The notes: generated from the letters alone by a model not told the origin. 64,000 nt of DNA from Bacillota bacterium (GCA_017412505.1 JAFPXN010000042.1:1-64000); one strand, 5' to 3'. Positions 15,356-23,518 are shown, counted from the stretch's first letter. Made by a program: numbers and translations.

Positions 15356-16990
15356 ATGGCCATTACCGACCTGCTGGAACGCAACAGCAAACTGTACGGA
15401 AACGAAATCGCGCTCGTCGAGCTCAACCCGGAGATCCAGGAAGAGCCGCGGGTCACCTGGCGCGAATACGAACTGATCCAGCCCACGACGGGTTCTCCCT
15501 ACCGCAGGGAGATCACCTGGAGCGTGTTCGACGAGAAGGCGAACCGCGTCGCGAACCTGCTTCTGTCGCGGGGCATCCGCAAAGGACAGAAGGTAGCGAT
15601 CCTGCTGATGAACTGCCTGGAGTGGCTGCCCATCTATTTCGGCGTGCTGAAGACTGGCGCCGTAGCGGTGCCTCTGAACTTCCGCTATACCGCCGACGAG
15701 ATCGATTACTGCTTAAAACTGGCAGACGCGGACGTGCTGTTCTTCGGGCCGGAATTCATCGGCCGCGTGGAGGATATCTTTCCGAAGATCAAGACCCAGA
15801 TGATCCTGTTCTTCGTGGGCGACAACCGTCCGTCCTATGCGGAAAGCTATTCCGAAGCGGTCTCCAACTGCTCGTCTTCTTCTCCGATCGTACTCGTGGA
15901 GGATACGGACGACGCGGCCATCTACTATTCCTCCGGCACGACGGGCTTCCCGAAGGCCATCCTGCTGGACCACACGGCGCTGATGCAGTCCGCCCGCATG
16001 GAGGCGATCCATCACGAGACGACGCACGACGACATCTTCCTGTGCATCCCGCCGCTGTATCACACCGGCGCGAAGATGCACTGGTTCGGTTCCCTGTACA
16101 CCGGCAGCCGGGCCGTCATCCTGAAGGGCAACTCCCCGAAGGCGATCCTGGACGCGGTCAGCCTGGAGCGGGCGACCATCGTGTGGCTGCTCGTTCCCTG
16201 GGCGCAGGACATCCTGGCGGCCTTCGACCGCGGCGACATCAAGCCCGAGCACTATCAGCTGTCCCAGTGGCGGCTGATGCACATCGGCGCGCAGCCGGTG
16301 CCGCCTTCGCTCATCCGTCATTGGTTGGAATATTTCCCGCATCATAAATACGACACGAACTACGGCCTGTCCGAATCCACGGGCCCGGGCTGCGTGCACC
16401 TGGGACTGGAGAACGTCCGCAAGGTCGGCGCCATCGGCGTACCCGGCTACGGTTGGAAATGCAAGATCGTGGACGAACAGGGCAACGAAGTCGAGCAGGG
16501 CACGGTCGGCGAGCTGTGCGTACAGGGCCCCGGCGTCATGAAGTGCTACTATCACAATCCGGAAGCTACGGCAGAGGTCCTGAAGGACGGCTGGCTGCAC
16601 ACCGGCGACATGGCCAAACAAGACGAAGACGGTTTCTATTTCCTCGTGGACCGCAAGAAGGACGTCATCATCTCCGGCGGCGAAAACCTGTATCCGGTGC
16701 AGATTGAGGATTTCCTTGCTTCCAATCCGAAGATCCACGACGTGGCGGTCATCGGCCTGCCCGACAAGCGTCTCGGCGAGATCGCGGCGGCGATCATCCA
16801 GGTCAAGCAGGGCATGACCCTGACAGAAGAGGAAGTCGACCGTTTCTGCCTCGAACTGCCCCGTTACAAGCGGCCGCGCAGGATCATCTTCGCGGACGTG
16901 CCCAGAAATCCGACGGGCAAGATCGAAAAGCCCAAACTGCGCAAGATCTACGGCGGAGTCAATCTGGTCGAGCAGCAGAACAAGGCGTAG
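15356..16990 (+). CDS. AMP-forming acyl/aryl-CoA synthetase
   Basis: 544 aa, class I adenylate-forming enzyme. The P-loop YYSSGTTGFPKAI, the A5 motif YGLSESTGPG, the A7-A8 hinge WLHTGDMAKQDEDGFYFLVDRKKD and the C-terminal lysine region NPTGKIEKPKLRKIY are all present, so it should be active. It forms CoA thioesters of a carboxylic acid with ATP. Being divergent from the iorAB-paaK operon and sharing its operator set, it probably handles an aromatic or branched acid of the same pathway. A long-chain fatty acid role is the alternative. Start fixed by AAGGAG. Confidence 0.88.
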   Translation: MAITDLLERNSKLYGNEIALVELNPEIQEEPRVTWREYELIQPTTGSPYRREITWSVFDEKANRVANLLLSRGIRKGQKVAILLMNCLEWLPIYFGVLKTGAVAVPLNFRYTADEIDYCLKLADADVLFFGPEFIGRVEDIFPKIKTQMILFFVGDNRPSYAESYSEAVSNCSSSSPIVLVEDTDDAAIYYSSGTTGFPKAILLDHTALMQSARMEAIHHETTHDDIFLCIPPLYHTGAKMHWFGSLYTGSRAVILKGNSPKAILDAVSLERATIVWLLVPWAQDILAAFDRGDIKPEHYQLSQWRLMHIGAQPVPPSLIRHWLEYFPHHKYDTNYGLSESTGPGCVHLGLENVRKVGAIGVPGYGWKCKIVDEQGNEVEQGTVGELCVQGPGVMKCYYHNPEATAEVLKDGWLHTGDMAKQDEDGFYFLVDRKKDVIISGGENLYPVQIEDFLASNPKIHDVAVIGLPDKRLGEIAAAIIQVKQGMTLTEEEVDRFCLELPRYKRPRRIIFADVPRNPTGKIEKPKLRKIYGGVNLVEQQNKA

Positions 16991-17007
16991 CAGAATGTAC
17001 AAACAGG

Positions 17008-17033
17008 GCGGGAGGCGCGGCCTCCCGCTTTTT
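17008..17033 (+). terminator. Terminator of the acyl-CoA synthetase gene
   Basis: GCGGGAGGC (17008-17016), loop GCG, GCCTCCCGC (17020-17028), then five T. Confidence 0.9.
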
Positions 17034-17055
17034 CTGTGCGTTTCGAAAAGCGATG

Positions 17056-17064
17056 TGGTATAGT
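17056..17064 (+). promoter_or_regulatory. Extended -10 promoter of the aldo/keto reductase
   Basis: TGGTATAGT, a TGn-extended -10, lies 22 bases before the start codon and is followed by GAGGAGG. The -35 is weak. Confidence 0.5.
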
Positions 17065-17085
17065 GATTAGAGGAGGAAACCGCTG

Positions 17086-18264
17086 ATGCAATACAGAAAA
17101 GACAGATACGGAGACGATCTTTCCGTCCTGGGCTTCGGCTGCATGCGCTTTACGAAGAAGGGCAATAAGATCGATATCGACAAAGCGGAAAAGGAGATCC
17201 TGGCGGCATTCCATGCCGGGGTCAACTATTACGACACCGCCTACGTGTACGGCGACAGCGAAGCGACGGTGGGCGAGATCTTCGAGCGCAATCACATGCG
17301 CGACCAGATCAGGATCGCCACGAAACTGCCGCAGTATCTCTGCCGCAGCAGGGAGTCGGTGGAAAAGTATTTCAAAGAGGAACTGTCTCGGCTGCGCACG
17401 GATCACGTGGATTATTATCTGATGCACCACATGACGGACGTGGCGATGTGGGAGAAATTAAAAGCGATCGGCATCCTGGACTGGATCGCGGAGAAAAAAG
17501 CCTCCGGCGCCATCCGCAATATCGGCTTTTCCTATCACGGCAATACCGACAATTTCCTGAAGATCCTGAACGACTACGACTGGGACATCTGCCAGATCCA
17601 ATATAACTATTTCGACGAAGTTTCCCAAGCCGGTTCCATCGGTCTGAAAGCCGCCGCGGCGAAGGGTATCCCTGTGGTCATCATGGAGCCCCTGCGGGGC
17701 GGCAAACTGGTGAACCAGCTGCCGAAAGAGGCGCTGAAGATCTTCCGGGACAGCGGCAAGTCCTGGAGCCCCGCCGAGTGGGGCCTCCGCTGGCTGTACG
17801 ACCAGCCGGAGGTGACGGTGGTGCTGTCCGGCATGAACTCCGTTCCCATGGTGGAAGAGAATTGCCGCGTGGCAGCCGGGACGGAACCCGGATCCATGAC
17901 GGAGGTGGACCGCAAGGTGTTGGCCGGCGTCTGCAAGGCGATCCGCGCGAAGGATAAAGTGGGCTGCACGGGCTGCCGCTACTGCATGCCCTGCCCGCAG
18001 AACGTGGACATCCCCGGGATCTTCCGCGGCTACAACATGATGTACGTCGAATCGAAGCACCAGGGCCGCGTTCAGTACGCCCAGACTTCGGGGCTTACGA
18101 ATCCCCCGTCCTATGCGTCCCAGTGCATCGGCTGCGGCAAGTGCGAGCAGCATTGTCCGCAGAACATTCCCATCCGGGAAAAACTGAAAGAAGCAGACCG
18201 CGCGCTGCGTCCGCTGCCCTATAAGATCGGCATCGAGGTAGCGAGAAAATTCATGCTGCGATAA
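17086..18264 (+). CDS. Aldo/keto reductase with C-terminal ferredoxin domain
   Basis: 392 aa. Residues 1 to about 280 are an aldo/keto reductase barrel: LGFGCMRF near the start, NYYDTAYVYGDSE with the catalytic Asp and Tyr, and YLMHHM with the histidine. The C-terminal part has two cysteine groups, VGCTGCRYCMPCPQNVDIP and CIGCGKCEQHCPQNIPI, of the 4Fe-4S type. Such fused proteins are frequent in anaerobic Clostridia and probably link an NAD(P)H or ferredoxin pool to a carbonyl reduction; substrates are mostly unknown. Start supported by GAGGAGG. The next gene follows after 18 bases. Confidence 0.9.
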   Translation: MQYRKDRYGDDLSVLGFGCMRFTKKGNKIDIDKAEKEILAAFHAGVNYYDTAYVYGDSEATVGEIFERNHMRDQIRIATKLPQYLCRSRESVEKYFKEELSRLRTDHVDYYLMHHMTDVAMWEKLKAIGILDWIAEKKASGAIRNIGFSYHGNTDNFLKILNDYDWDICQIQYNYFDEVSQAGSIGLKAAAAKGIPVVIMEPLRGGKLVNQLPKEALKIFRDSGKSWSPAEWGLRWLYDQPEVTVVLSGMNSVPMVEENCRVAAGTEPGSMTEVDRKVLAGVCKAIRAKDKVGCTGCRYCMPCPQNVDIPGIFRGYNMMYVESKHQGRVQYAQTSGLTNPPSYASQCIGCGKCEQHCPQNIPIREKLKEADRALRPLPYKIGIEVARKFMLR

Positions 18265-18282
18265 CCAAAGGAGAGAATACAG

Positions 18283-19224
18283 ATGAGCGAAAAAACGAGG
18301 ATCATTCTGGACTGTGACCCGGGTCACGACGACGCGGTCGCCATCATGCTGGCGGCGGGCAATCCCGGCATCGAAGTGCTGGGCATCACGACGGAGTCCG
18401 GCAACCAGACCATCGAAAAAACGAGCCGCAACGCGCTGAACGTGCTGCAGTGGATCGGAAAAGGGGAGATCCCTGTCTATATGGGCTGCAAAGGCCCCAT
18501 GCTGAGGGAGAAGATGACCGCCGCGGACATCCACGGCGAGACGGGGCTGGACGGTCCGGTCTTTCCGCCGCTGCAGCTGAAACTGCAGGAAAAGCACGCG
18601 GTCAACTATATCGTGGAGACGCTGATGGCGTCGAACGAGCCTGTTACCATGGTCACGACGGGACCCATGACAAATCTGGGCATGGCGATCCGCATGGAAC
18701 CGGCTATCGTCGAGAAGATCGACAAGATCGTGTTGATGGGCGGATCGTACCAGAACGGCAACGTCACGCCGGCTGCGGAATTCAATATCATCTGCGACCC
18801 GGAAGCCGCCCACATCTGCTTTTCCTGCGGACGTCCCGTATATATGATGGGCCTGGATATCACCCGCAAAGTGCTGTGCGTGCCGGAAGTCGTGGAGCGC
18901 ATGAAGAAGATCGGCAATAAGGCCAGCGATCTGTTTGTGGATCTGATGGCGCATTTCTGCCGCACGCAGAAGGAGGTCTTCGGCTTCCCCGGCGGGCCGC
19001 TGCACGACCCCTGCACGATCGTCTGGCTCATCGATCCGTCGGTCATCACGCTCAAACCCATGCACGCGACGGTCGATATCTCCCGCGGCGAGAGCTACGG
19101 GCGCACGAACTGCGATTTCTTCAACTATCAGAAGAAAGAACTCAACGCGAACGTGGCGGTGGCGGTGGACGTGGACCGTTACTGGGACGTGATCGAGAAA
19201 GAACTGAGGCGGTACGATGGCTAA
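18283..19224 (+). CDS. Inosine-uridine preferring nucleoside hydrolase family
   Basis: 313 aa. The N-terminal calcium-binding motif DCDPGHDDAVAIMLA is the family hallmark; TTGPMTNLG, AEFNIICDPEAAH and the late aspartate segment GPLHDPCTIVWLIDP complete the active site. The enzyme splits ribonucleosides to base and ribose. The following gene codes a ribokinase and overlaps by eight bases, so the pair forms a nucleoside-ribose salvage route. No nucleoside transporter is adjacent. Confidence 0.93.
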   Translation: MSEKTRIILDCDPGHDDAVAIMLAAGNPGIEVLGITTESGNQTIEKTSRNALNVLQWIGKGEIPVYMGCKGPMLREKMTAADIHGETGLDGPVFPPLQLKLQEKHAVNYIVETLMASNEPVTMVTTGPMTNLGMAIRMEPAIVEKIDKIVLMGGSYQNGNVTPAAEFNIICDPEAAHICFSCGRPVYMMGLDITRKVLCVPEVVERMKKIGNKASDLFVDLMAHFCRTQKEVFGFPGGPLHDPCTIVWLIDPSVITLKPMHATVDISRGESYGRTNCDFFNYQKKELNANVAVAVDVDRYWDVIEKELRRYDG

Positions 19225-20116
19225 GATCCTGGTTGCGGGCAGTTTGAATATGGATCTCCGCTTCTCCATGAAGCGCATGCCCCTGGAGGGCGAGACCGTT
19301 TTGGGTGACGGCCTGCTGTACAATCCCGGCGGCAAAGGTGCGAATCAGGCCGCTGCCGCGGCGAAACTGGGCGGCGACGTGGTCATGCTGGGCTGCGTCG
19401 GCAAAGACGGATTCGGCGATGCGCTCGCGAAGAGCCTGACGGATTGCGGCTGCGACGTGTCGGCCCTTCGCCGCGTGACCGCGCCCACGGGCACCGCGTC
19501 CATCTACGTGGACGAGAGGGGGCGCAACAGCATCGTCGTGATCGCGGGCGCGAATGCGTACTGCGACGTGGAATACCTGAAGGAATGCGAAGACGCGCTA
19601 AAAAGCTGCAGCATCCTGATGCTGCAGCTGGAGATCCCCTACGACGCGGTGTGGTATCTGGCGAAGAAGGCGCGCGCATTGGGAAAGACAGTCATTCTGA
19701 ACCCGGCGCCTGCCCCGGATTCGATTCCCAAGGACGTTCTGAAATGCGTAGACTGGCTGACCCCGAACGAAACGGAACTGGCAAGGCTTTCCGGCATGCC
19801 CTGCGAAGAACCTTCCCAGATCGAGGAGGCTGCGGCAAAGCTGCAGCGCGCGGGGGTGAAGAACGTGCTCGTGACAGTCGGAAGCCACGGGGCGTATCTT
19901 TGCACCGCGGAGACGTCCGAACTCGTCCCTACGCAGCACGTGAAGGCGGTCGACACGACGGCTGCCGGCGACTGCTTCAACGGCGCGTTCGCCGTGGCGC
20001 TGTCGGAAGGGCGGACAGCTCTGCAGGCGGTGGAATTCGCGAACCGGGCGGCTTCGATCTCCGTCACGCGGGAAGGCGCGCAGAGTTCGCTGCCTCTGCG
20101 GAGCGAGGTGCTTTAA
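19217..20116 (+). CDS. rbsK: Ribokinase (PfkB family)
   Basis: 299 aa. It has the PfkB signatures: GSLNMDLRF and NPGGKGANQAAAAAKLG near the N-terminus, LQLEIPYDAVW in the middle, NPAPAP and LTPNETEL, and the C-terminal DTTAAGDCFNGAFAVAL with the catalytic Asp. It phosphorylates ribose to ribose 5-phosphate. It is co-translated with the nucleoside hydrolase, which supplies ribose. Specificity for ribose rather than deoxyribose is by family likeness. Confidence 0.92.
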   Translation: MAKILVAGSLNMDLRFSMKRMPLEGETVLGDGLLYNPGGKGANQAAAAAKLGGDVVMLGCVGKDGFGDALAKSLTDCGCDVSALRRVTAPTGTASIYVDERGRNSIVVIAGANAYCDVEYLKECEDALKSCSILMLQLEIPYDAVWYLAKKARALGKTVILNPAPAPDSIPKDVLKCVDWLTPNETELARLSGMPCEEPSQIEEAAAKLQRAGVKNVLVTVGSHGAYLCTAETSELVPTQHVKAVDTTAAGDCFNGAFAVALSEGRTALQAVEFANRAASISVTREGAQSSLPLRSEVL

Positions 20117-20169
20117 AAGGTCAACTTTCTGCAGTTGGTTTTGCAATCGGATTCATAGAATGTCTTTAT

Positions 20170-20207
20170 GGACGGTTTTCTGAAACGACAGAAGACCGTT
20201 CATTTTT
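20170..20207 (+). terminator. Probable terminator of the nucleoside hydrolase-ribokinase unit
   Basis: GGACGGTTTTCTG (20170-20182) pairs with CAGAAGACCGTTC (20189-20201), using two G-U pairs, and is followed by ATTTTTAAT. Confidence 0.7.
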
Positions 20208-20460
20208 AATATGACGCTTACTTCGCATTTCAGAGGGCGCTTTTTTGATGTGATTGAGAGCGGTCTGCTTGTCTGCTGTCAAATCGATGGTTGTTGGCTC
20301 TGTTTGCCCATTTGTCCACTAAAACCAACAGTTCGCAGATTACTCTCCAGCTTTGTTGGTTACTGTTCTAATATGCGTATGGAAACCCACACTTAGCGGG
20401 CACGAGGGCGATGAAATCGAAAGAATAGGGTGTAGTATGCAGATCGTGGAATGGCAAATA

Positions 20461-20489
20461 TTGACAATACTTGCAAAATAATGTAATAT
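20461..20489 (+). promoter_or_regulatory. Promoter of the nuclease-fold-like gene
   Basis: A consensus TTGACA (20461-20466), 17-base spacer, TAATAT (20484-20489); a TATAAT also overlaps at 20487-20492. Confidence 0.65.
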
Positions 20490-20538
20490 AATGGAAATTT
20501 AGCACAGTTCAAAGTGTAATCCGAGGAAAAAGAGACAG

Positions 20539-21402
20539 ATGGACAAAGAAGCGATTCGTTTGATGTTGGGTCACTTGGAAAAAGAAAGAATACAAACCAA
20601 CAAGGCGATCAGAAAATTGCCAAGAGGAATGCTGCGCATCTGGAAAAATGGCTCTGGCCGGATACAGCAATTCCGGCAGTATCAATATGAAGGGACGCTG
20701 CGTCTAAAGAGCATCAACTGCGACCCGGAGCAAGTCTATGCGCTAGCGCATAAATCATATTTGATGGAGAAACTGCGGCGTATCGAAAAAAACATCCGCA
20801 TTCTAAAAGGAGACGGTCCAAAGCTTTGCTCTCTGGATCCTGAGGATATTCTACGCAGTCTGCCGAAAAACTACGGAACGCTGAATCCCCTTCGTGTGAT
20901 CGATCCGAACGTCGCGGCGGCACCTGATTATCCGAATCCTGTTTTTGATAAGAGTCTTCTGCCGAAACCTGCTGCGCTGAGCATCGGCAGCATGGATCCC
21001 CGGGACTGGGCAGCGCAGCCATATTGCGCCAATACAAAAAAACATCACAGAAAGATCCATATGACAGCGAGGGGCGTGGCCTGCCGCTCGAAGAATGAGG
21101 TTCTGGTTCTGGAGAAGTACGACGCATTACAGATCCCGTATCATTACGACGAGGTCGTCCAGCTGCCGGACCGTTACGTTTCGCCGGATGTGATCTTTCC
21201 CGATCCCTACGGTATGCTGATCTATCATGAACATGCGGGACTGCAGACAGAAGAATATCTGAACGACTTTTCAGAGAAGATCCAGGCCTATGCAGCCTGC
21301 GGCATCCTGCCCGGCCATAATCTGATCGTTACGTTCGACCACGATGACGGCGGGATCAATATGGATATGATCGAGTCGTTGATAAAGGATAAAATGCGCT
21401 GA
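20539..21402 (+). CDS. Hypothetical protein with a possible PD-(D/E)XK nuclease-like C-terminal domain
   Basis: 287 aa. The N-terminal third is basic and helical (HLEKERIQTNKAIRKLPRGM, later LMEKLRRIEKNIRILK). From about residue 175 the pattern CRSKNEVLVLEKYDALQIPY, then a YVSPDVIFPDPYG stretch and LIYHEHAG, follows the order seen in a family of Firmicutes PD-(D/E)XK-like proteins (RSK.E, PDF, WEH.G). The usual lysine of the ExK motif appears replaced by His. The gene has its own consensus promoter, sits at the edge of an AT-richer island and ends one base before the convergent nitroreductase. Function is unknown; a role in defence or mobile DNA is conceivable but not shown. Confidence 0.65.
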   Translation: MDKEAIRLMLGHLEKERIQTNKAIRKLPRGMLRIWKNGSGRIQQFRQYQYEGTLRLKSINCDPEQVYALAHKSYLMEKLRRIEKNIRILKGDGPKLCSLDPEDILRSLPKNYGTLNPLRVIDPNVAAAPDYPNPVFDKSLLPKPAALSIGSMDPRDWAAQPYCANTKKHHRKIHMTARGVACRSKNEVLVLEKYDALQIPYHYDEVVQLPDRYVSPDVIFPDPYGMLIYHEHAGLQTEEYLNDFSEKIQAYAACGILPGHNLIVTFDHDDGGINMDMIESLIKDKMR

Positions 21403-21900
21403 TTACCGGACGTAATGCACGCGGCTTTCATCCCAGCGGTCTTCCTGCACCCGACTCTCCGCGGGGTAACCCAGCGGAAACAGGGCGAAGGCATGCAGGC
21501 CTTCCGGAAGATGCAGGATCCTGTCCACGGCTTCGATGCGGTCATTCTGAGGCGCGATGCCCATCCAGACGCCGCCCAGGCCCTGAGCGGTCGTTTCCAG
21601 CCACAGATTCTCCGTCGCGATGGCGAGATCGATCTGCGCCCAGTCCGGCAGCCAGATATCCCGGATTCTGTAGCAGGGCACGATCACAGCAGGCGCGCCG
21701 GCAGCGGCTCCGGAGTACTGATGGACCTGCGACAACTGTTTTATCACGTCAGGGTTCGTGACCACGTAAAACTCCCAGGGCTGCTGATTCCCTGTAGAAG
21801 GGGCCGCCATAGCGGCGCGGAGGATCGCTTCGATCTTCTCCGGTTCCACCGGACGGTCTTCGTATTTGCGGATGCTGACGCGTTCGAATATCTCTTTCAT
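21403..21900 (-). CDS. Nitroreductase family flavoprotein, short form
   Basis: 165 aa, shorter than the 190-220 typical for the family but with the usual start MKEIFERVSIRKYEDRPVEP (FMN phosphate site) and AAMAAPSTGNQQPWEFYVV. The C-terminal half contains ETTAQGLGGVWMGIAP, the usual conserved helix-turn. It probably reduces a quinone or nitro compound using NAD(P)H via FMN. Start supported by AAAGGTG. It is encoded convergent to the nuclease-like gene and 18 bases downstream of the DUF212 gene, likely in one transcript. Confidence 0.9.
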   Translation of the reverse strand: MKEIFERVSIRKYEDRPVEPEKIEAILRAAMAAPSTGNQQPWEFYVVTNPDVIKQLSQVHQYSGAAAGAPAVIVPCYRIRDIWLPDWAQIDLAIATENLWLETTAQGLGGVWMGIAPQNDRIEAVDRILHLPEGLHAFALFPLGYPAESRVQEDRWDESRVHYVR

Positions 21901-21918
21901 GGCTGCACCTTTTCTATA

Positions 21919-22374
21919 TTACCGGTTGACGATGAGCGCGACGACCAGGCCGAGGCAGAAACCCGCCGCGACCTGCAGCGGCGTGTGACCCACGAATTCC
22001 TCGAGTTTTTTCTCGAGAGTCACGTCGTGGTCGCTGATCATGTTGAATTTTTCGATCAGCTCGTTCAGGACTTTGGACTGTTTGCCGGTCTCGTAGCGGA
22101 CGTTCATGGCGTCGTGCATCACGATGAACGCGATGACGGTCATGATGGCGAAAACCGGCGAATCCCAGCCGTAGTTCAGCCCTGCCGCGACAGCCGCGGA
22201 CGTGACGAACGTGGAGTGGCTGCTGGGCATACCGCCGTCACCGGTCAGGCGGGAGGCGTCGAAGCGTTTGTTGACGATCATGAACGTAAACGGCTTCAGG
22301 ATCTGGGAACAGGCCCAGCCGATGAGCGCCGTGATCAGAACTTTATTCTGAAAGATTAAAGAGAAATTATTCAT
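21919..22374 (-). CDS. Divergent PAP2/DUF212 family membrane protein (YuiD-like)
   Basis: 151 aa, with several membrane helices. Motifs of DUF212 are clear: GWACSQILKPFTF, then GGMPSSHSTFVTSAAVAAGL (the phosphatase-like histidine loop of PAP2 relatives), VMHDAMNVRYETGKQS, and VGHTPLQVAAGFCLG at the end. The family is related to acid phosphatase/vanadium haloperoxidase membrane enzymes, but no substrate is established. No convincing ribosome site precedes the start at 22374. Confidence 0.88.
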   Translation of the reverse strand: MNNFSLIFQNKVLITALIGWACSQILKPFTFMIVNKRFDASRLTGDGGMPSSHSTFVTSAAVAAGLNYGWDSPVFAIMTVIAFIVMHDAMNVRYETGKQSKVLNELIEKFNMISDHDVTLEKKLEEFVGHTPLQVAAGFCLGLVVALIVNR

Positions 22375-22397
22375 AACAGGAAATTTTTCGGTTTTAG

Positions 22398-22426
22398 TTG
22401 TGTAATGGACACAATTCCGCTATAAT
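22398..22426 (+). promoter_or_regulatory. Promoter of the candidate small RNA
   Basis: TTGTGT (22398-22403), 17-base spacer, perfect TATAAT (22421-22426). TTGTGT together with ACACAA (22409-22414) forms an inverted repeat at the -35, a possible operator. Confidence 0.7.
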
Positions 22427-22432
22427 AGCAAC

Positions 22433-22513
22433 GTGATGTTGGCTTTAGGCAGCTGCTGCCCAGCAAGCCGGTTGCTTGATGCGCGGAGGGGGTAAGAACC
22501 CCTCCATTTTTTT
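22433..22513 (+). ncRNA. Candidate 80-nt structured small RNA
   Basis: A complete short transcription unit lies on the plus strand between two minus-strand genes. It starts about seven bases after TATAAT and ends in a clear terminator: GGAGGGG (22485-22491), 7-base loop, CCCCTCC (22499-22505), A and then seven T. The inner part folds as GGCTT (22441-22445) with AAGCC, enclosing GGCAG-CTG-CTGCC. No open frame with a ribosome site is seen. I could not match it to SRP RNA, 6S, tmRNA or a riboswitch class, and no plus-strand gene follows for it to control in cis. Confidence 0.6.
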
Positions 22514-22697
22514 ATCCGAACTGAGCCTCGCGCAGGGGCTTGTCCCAGAAGATCTTCGCCTGCAGCGGCGCTGCGGCGGTGTAGCGGATCTGTCCGGCTT
22601 CGGGGTCGGGCGTGAGGGTCATGAGAGCCGCCTTGCGGAGCACGCCCGCAAACACGCACTCCGCCTCGTAGTAACATCTGAAAACGTCGATCGTCAT
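22512..22697 (-). CDS. Small hypothetical protein, 61 aa
   Basis: The protein begins MTIDVFRCYYEAECVFAGVL and ends in KIFWDKPLREAQFG. It resembles, from memory, a family of small uncharacterised Firmicutes proteins (DUF6618-like) that start with a similar YYEAECVFAG segment and end in a WDKPLRE segment; those are longer, so this copy seems to lack the middle. A good ribosome site (AAGAAGG, seven bases before the ATG) supports that it is translated. Its stop codon overlaps the T-run of the small RNA terminator on the other strand. Function unknown. Confidence 0.6.
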   Translation of the reverse strand: MTIDVFRCYYEAECVFAGVLRKAALMTLTPDPEAGQIRYTAAAPLQAKIFWDKPLREAQFG

Positions 22698-22868
22698 AGG
22701 GCACCTTCTTTACGCTATTATTTTACTCTGCCGCGCTGTTCTCCGCAAATTTCTTTTATCCGCAACGAGGCTCCTGGCTCACAATATGTGTTATTATATA
22801 TTGCCAACTAAGAAGGTAATTAACAGTATTTTACAGTTCATACATCTCATTTTCTCTAGTTAACAAGA

Positions 22869-22906
22869 AAGAAGAGAGGATGACCTTTATCATCCTCTCT
22901 TCTCAA
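22869..22906 (-). terminator. Terminator of the rubrerythrin gene
   Basis: GAAGAGAGGATGA (22871-22883) pairs with TCATCCTCTCTTC (22890-22902), 13 bp with a 6-base loop. Read leftward it is followed by TTTCTTGTT. The remaining bases 22698-22868 show nothing that I can call. Confidence 0.75.
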
Positions 22907-22936
22907 AAACATTGATTTTTCAATGGTTTCAAGCAT

Positions 22937-23518
22937 TTACTTGAAATATCTCTCCAGCAGACCCTTCAGTGCCTTGCCATGTCTGGCTTCGTCGCGGGCC
23001 ATTTCGTGAACGGTGTCGTGGATGGCGTCCAGGCCGTTCTTCTTGGCGCACTTGGCCAGATCGGTCTTGCCCTGGACGGCGCCGAATTCGCAGTCGACTC
23101 TCCAGGCCAGGTTCTTCTGGGTGGAATCGGTCATGTTGGGTTCGAGCTCGGAACCCAGCAGTTCCGCGAACTTGGCGGCGTGCTCTGCTTCTTCCCAGGC
23201 TGCCTTTTCCCAATACAGGCCGATCTCAGGATAGCCTTCTCTGTGGGCGACTCTGGCCATGCACAGATACATGCCGACTTCGGAGCATTCGCCCTGGAAG
23301 TTGGCCTTCAGCTGTTCGATGATGTAAGCCTTATCCTCTTCGGGTACGTTGTCGAGGTTCATGCCGACGCCGAACACGTGCTCGGAAGCCAGAGGAGCGG
23401 ATTCATCCATTTCCTTGAACTTGCTGCCGGGAACTTTGCATACGGGGCAGGCGAAATCGGCGGGCATTTCCTCGCCTTCATAGACGTAACCGCAGACGGG
23501 GCATACGAATTTTTTCAT
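22937..23518 (-). CDS. Reverse rubrerythrin (N-terminal rubredoxin, C-terminal diiron domain)
   Basis: 193 aa. Residues about 1-40 are a rubredoxin: FVCPVCGYVYEG and FACPVCKVPG give the four Cys ligands. The rest is a ferritin-like four-helix bundle with QGECSEVGMYLCMARVAHREG, the WEEAEHAAKFAEL helix and VHEMARDEARHGKAL carrying the Glu and His ligands. Rubredoxin at the N-terminus is the reverse order of classical rubrerythrin; in Clostridium such proteins act as NADH-linked peroxidases under oxygen stress. The start was placed at 23518 because AAAAGGAG precedes it; an upstream ATG adds ten residues of no use to the fold. Confidence 0.94.
   Translation of the reverse strand: MKKFVCPVCGYVYEGEEMPADFACPVCKVPGSKFKEMDESAPLASEHVFGVGMNLDNVPEEDKAYIIEQLKANFQGECSEVGMYLCMARVAHREGYPEIGLYWEKAAWEEAEHAAKFAELLGSELEPNMTDSTQKNLAWRVDCEFGAVQGKTDLAKCAKKNGLDAIHDTVHEMARDEARHGKALKGLLERYFK

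Larger units (their letters stand above)
20117..20538. other. AT-richer intergenic region without a supportable gene
   Basis: 422 bases, clearly lower in GC than both sides. It contains a hairpin (20170-20201) and, near its right end, a strong rightward promoter. Short open frames here (for example 20211-20396) lack a ribosome site and resemble no family I know. The composition change suggests that foreign DNA begins here. Confidence 0.5.

Noticed and set aside
17458..19335. 625-codon leftward frame opposite the aldo/keto reductase and nucleoside hydrolase
   Set aside because: Antisense shadow of two strong enzyme genes.
20211..20396. 61-codon rightward frame in the AT-richer region
   Set aside because: Starts inside the tail of a terminator, no ribosome site, no recognisable domain.
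22433..22513. SRP RNA, 6S RNA or a riboswitch for the RNA unit
   Set aside because: The SRP tetraloop region, the 6S bubble and the aptamer cores I know are not present, and no plus-strand gene follows.
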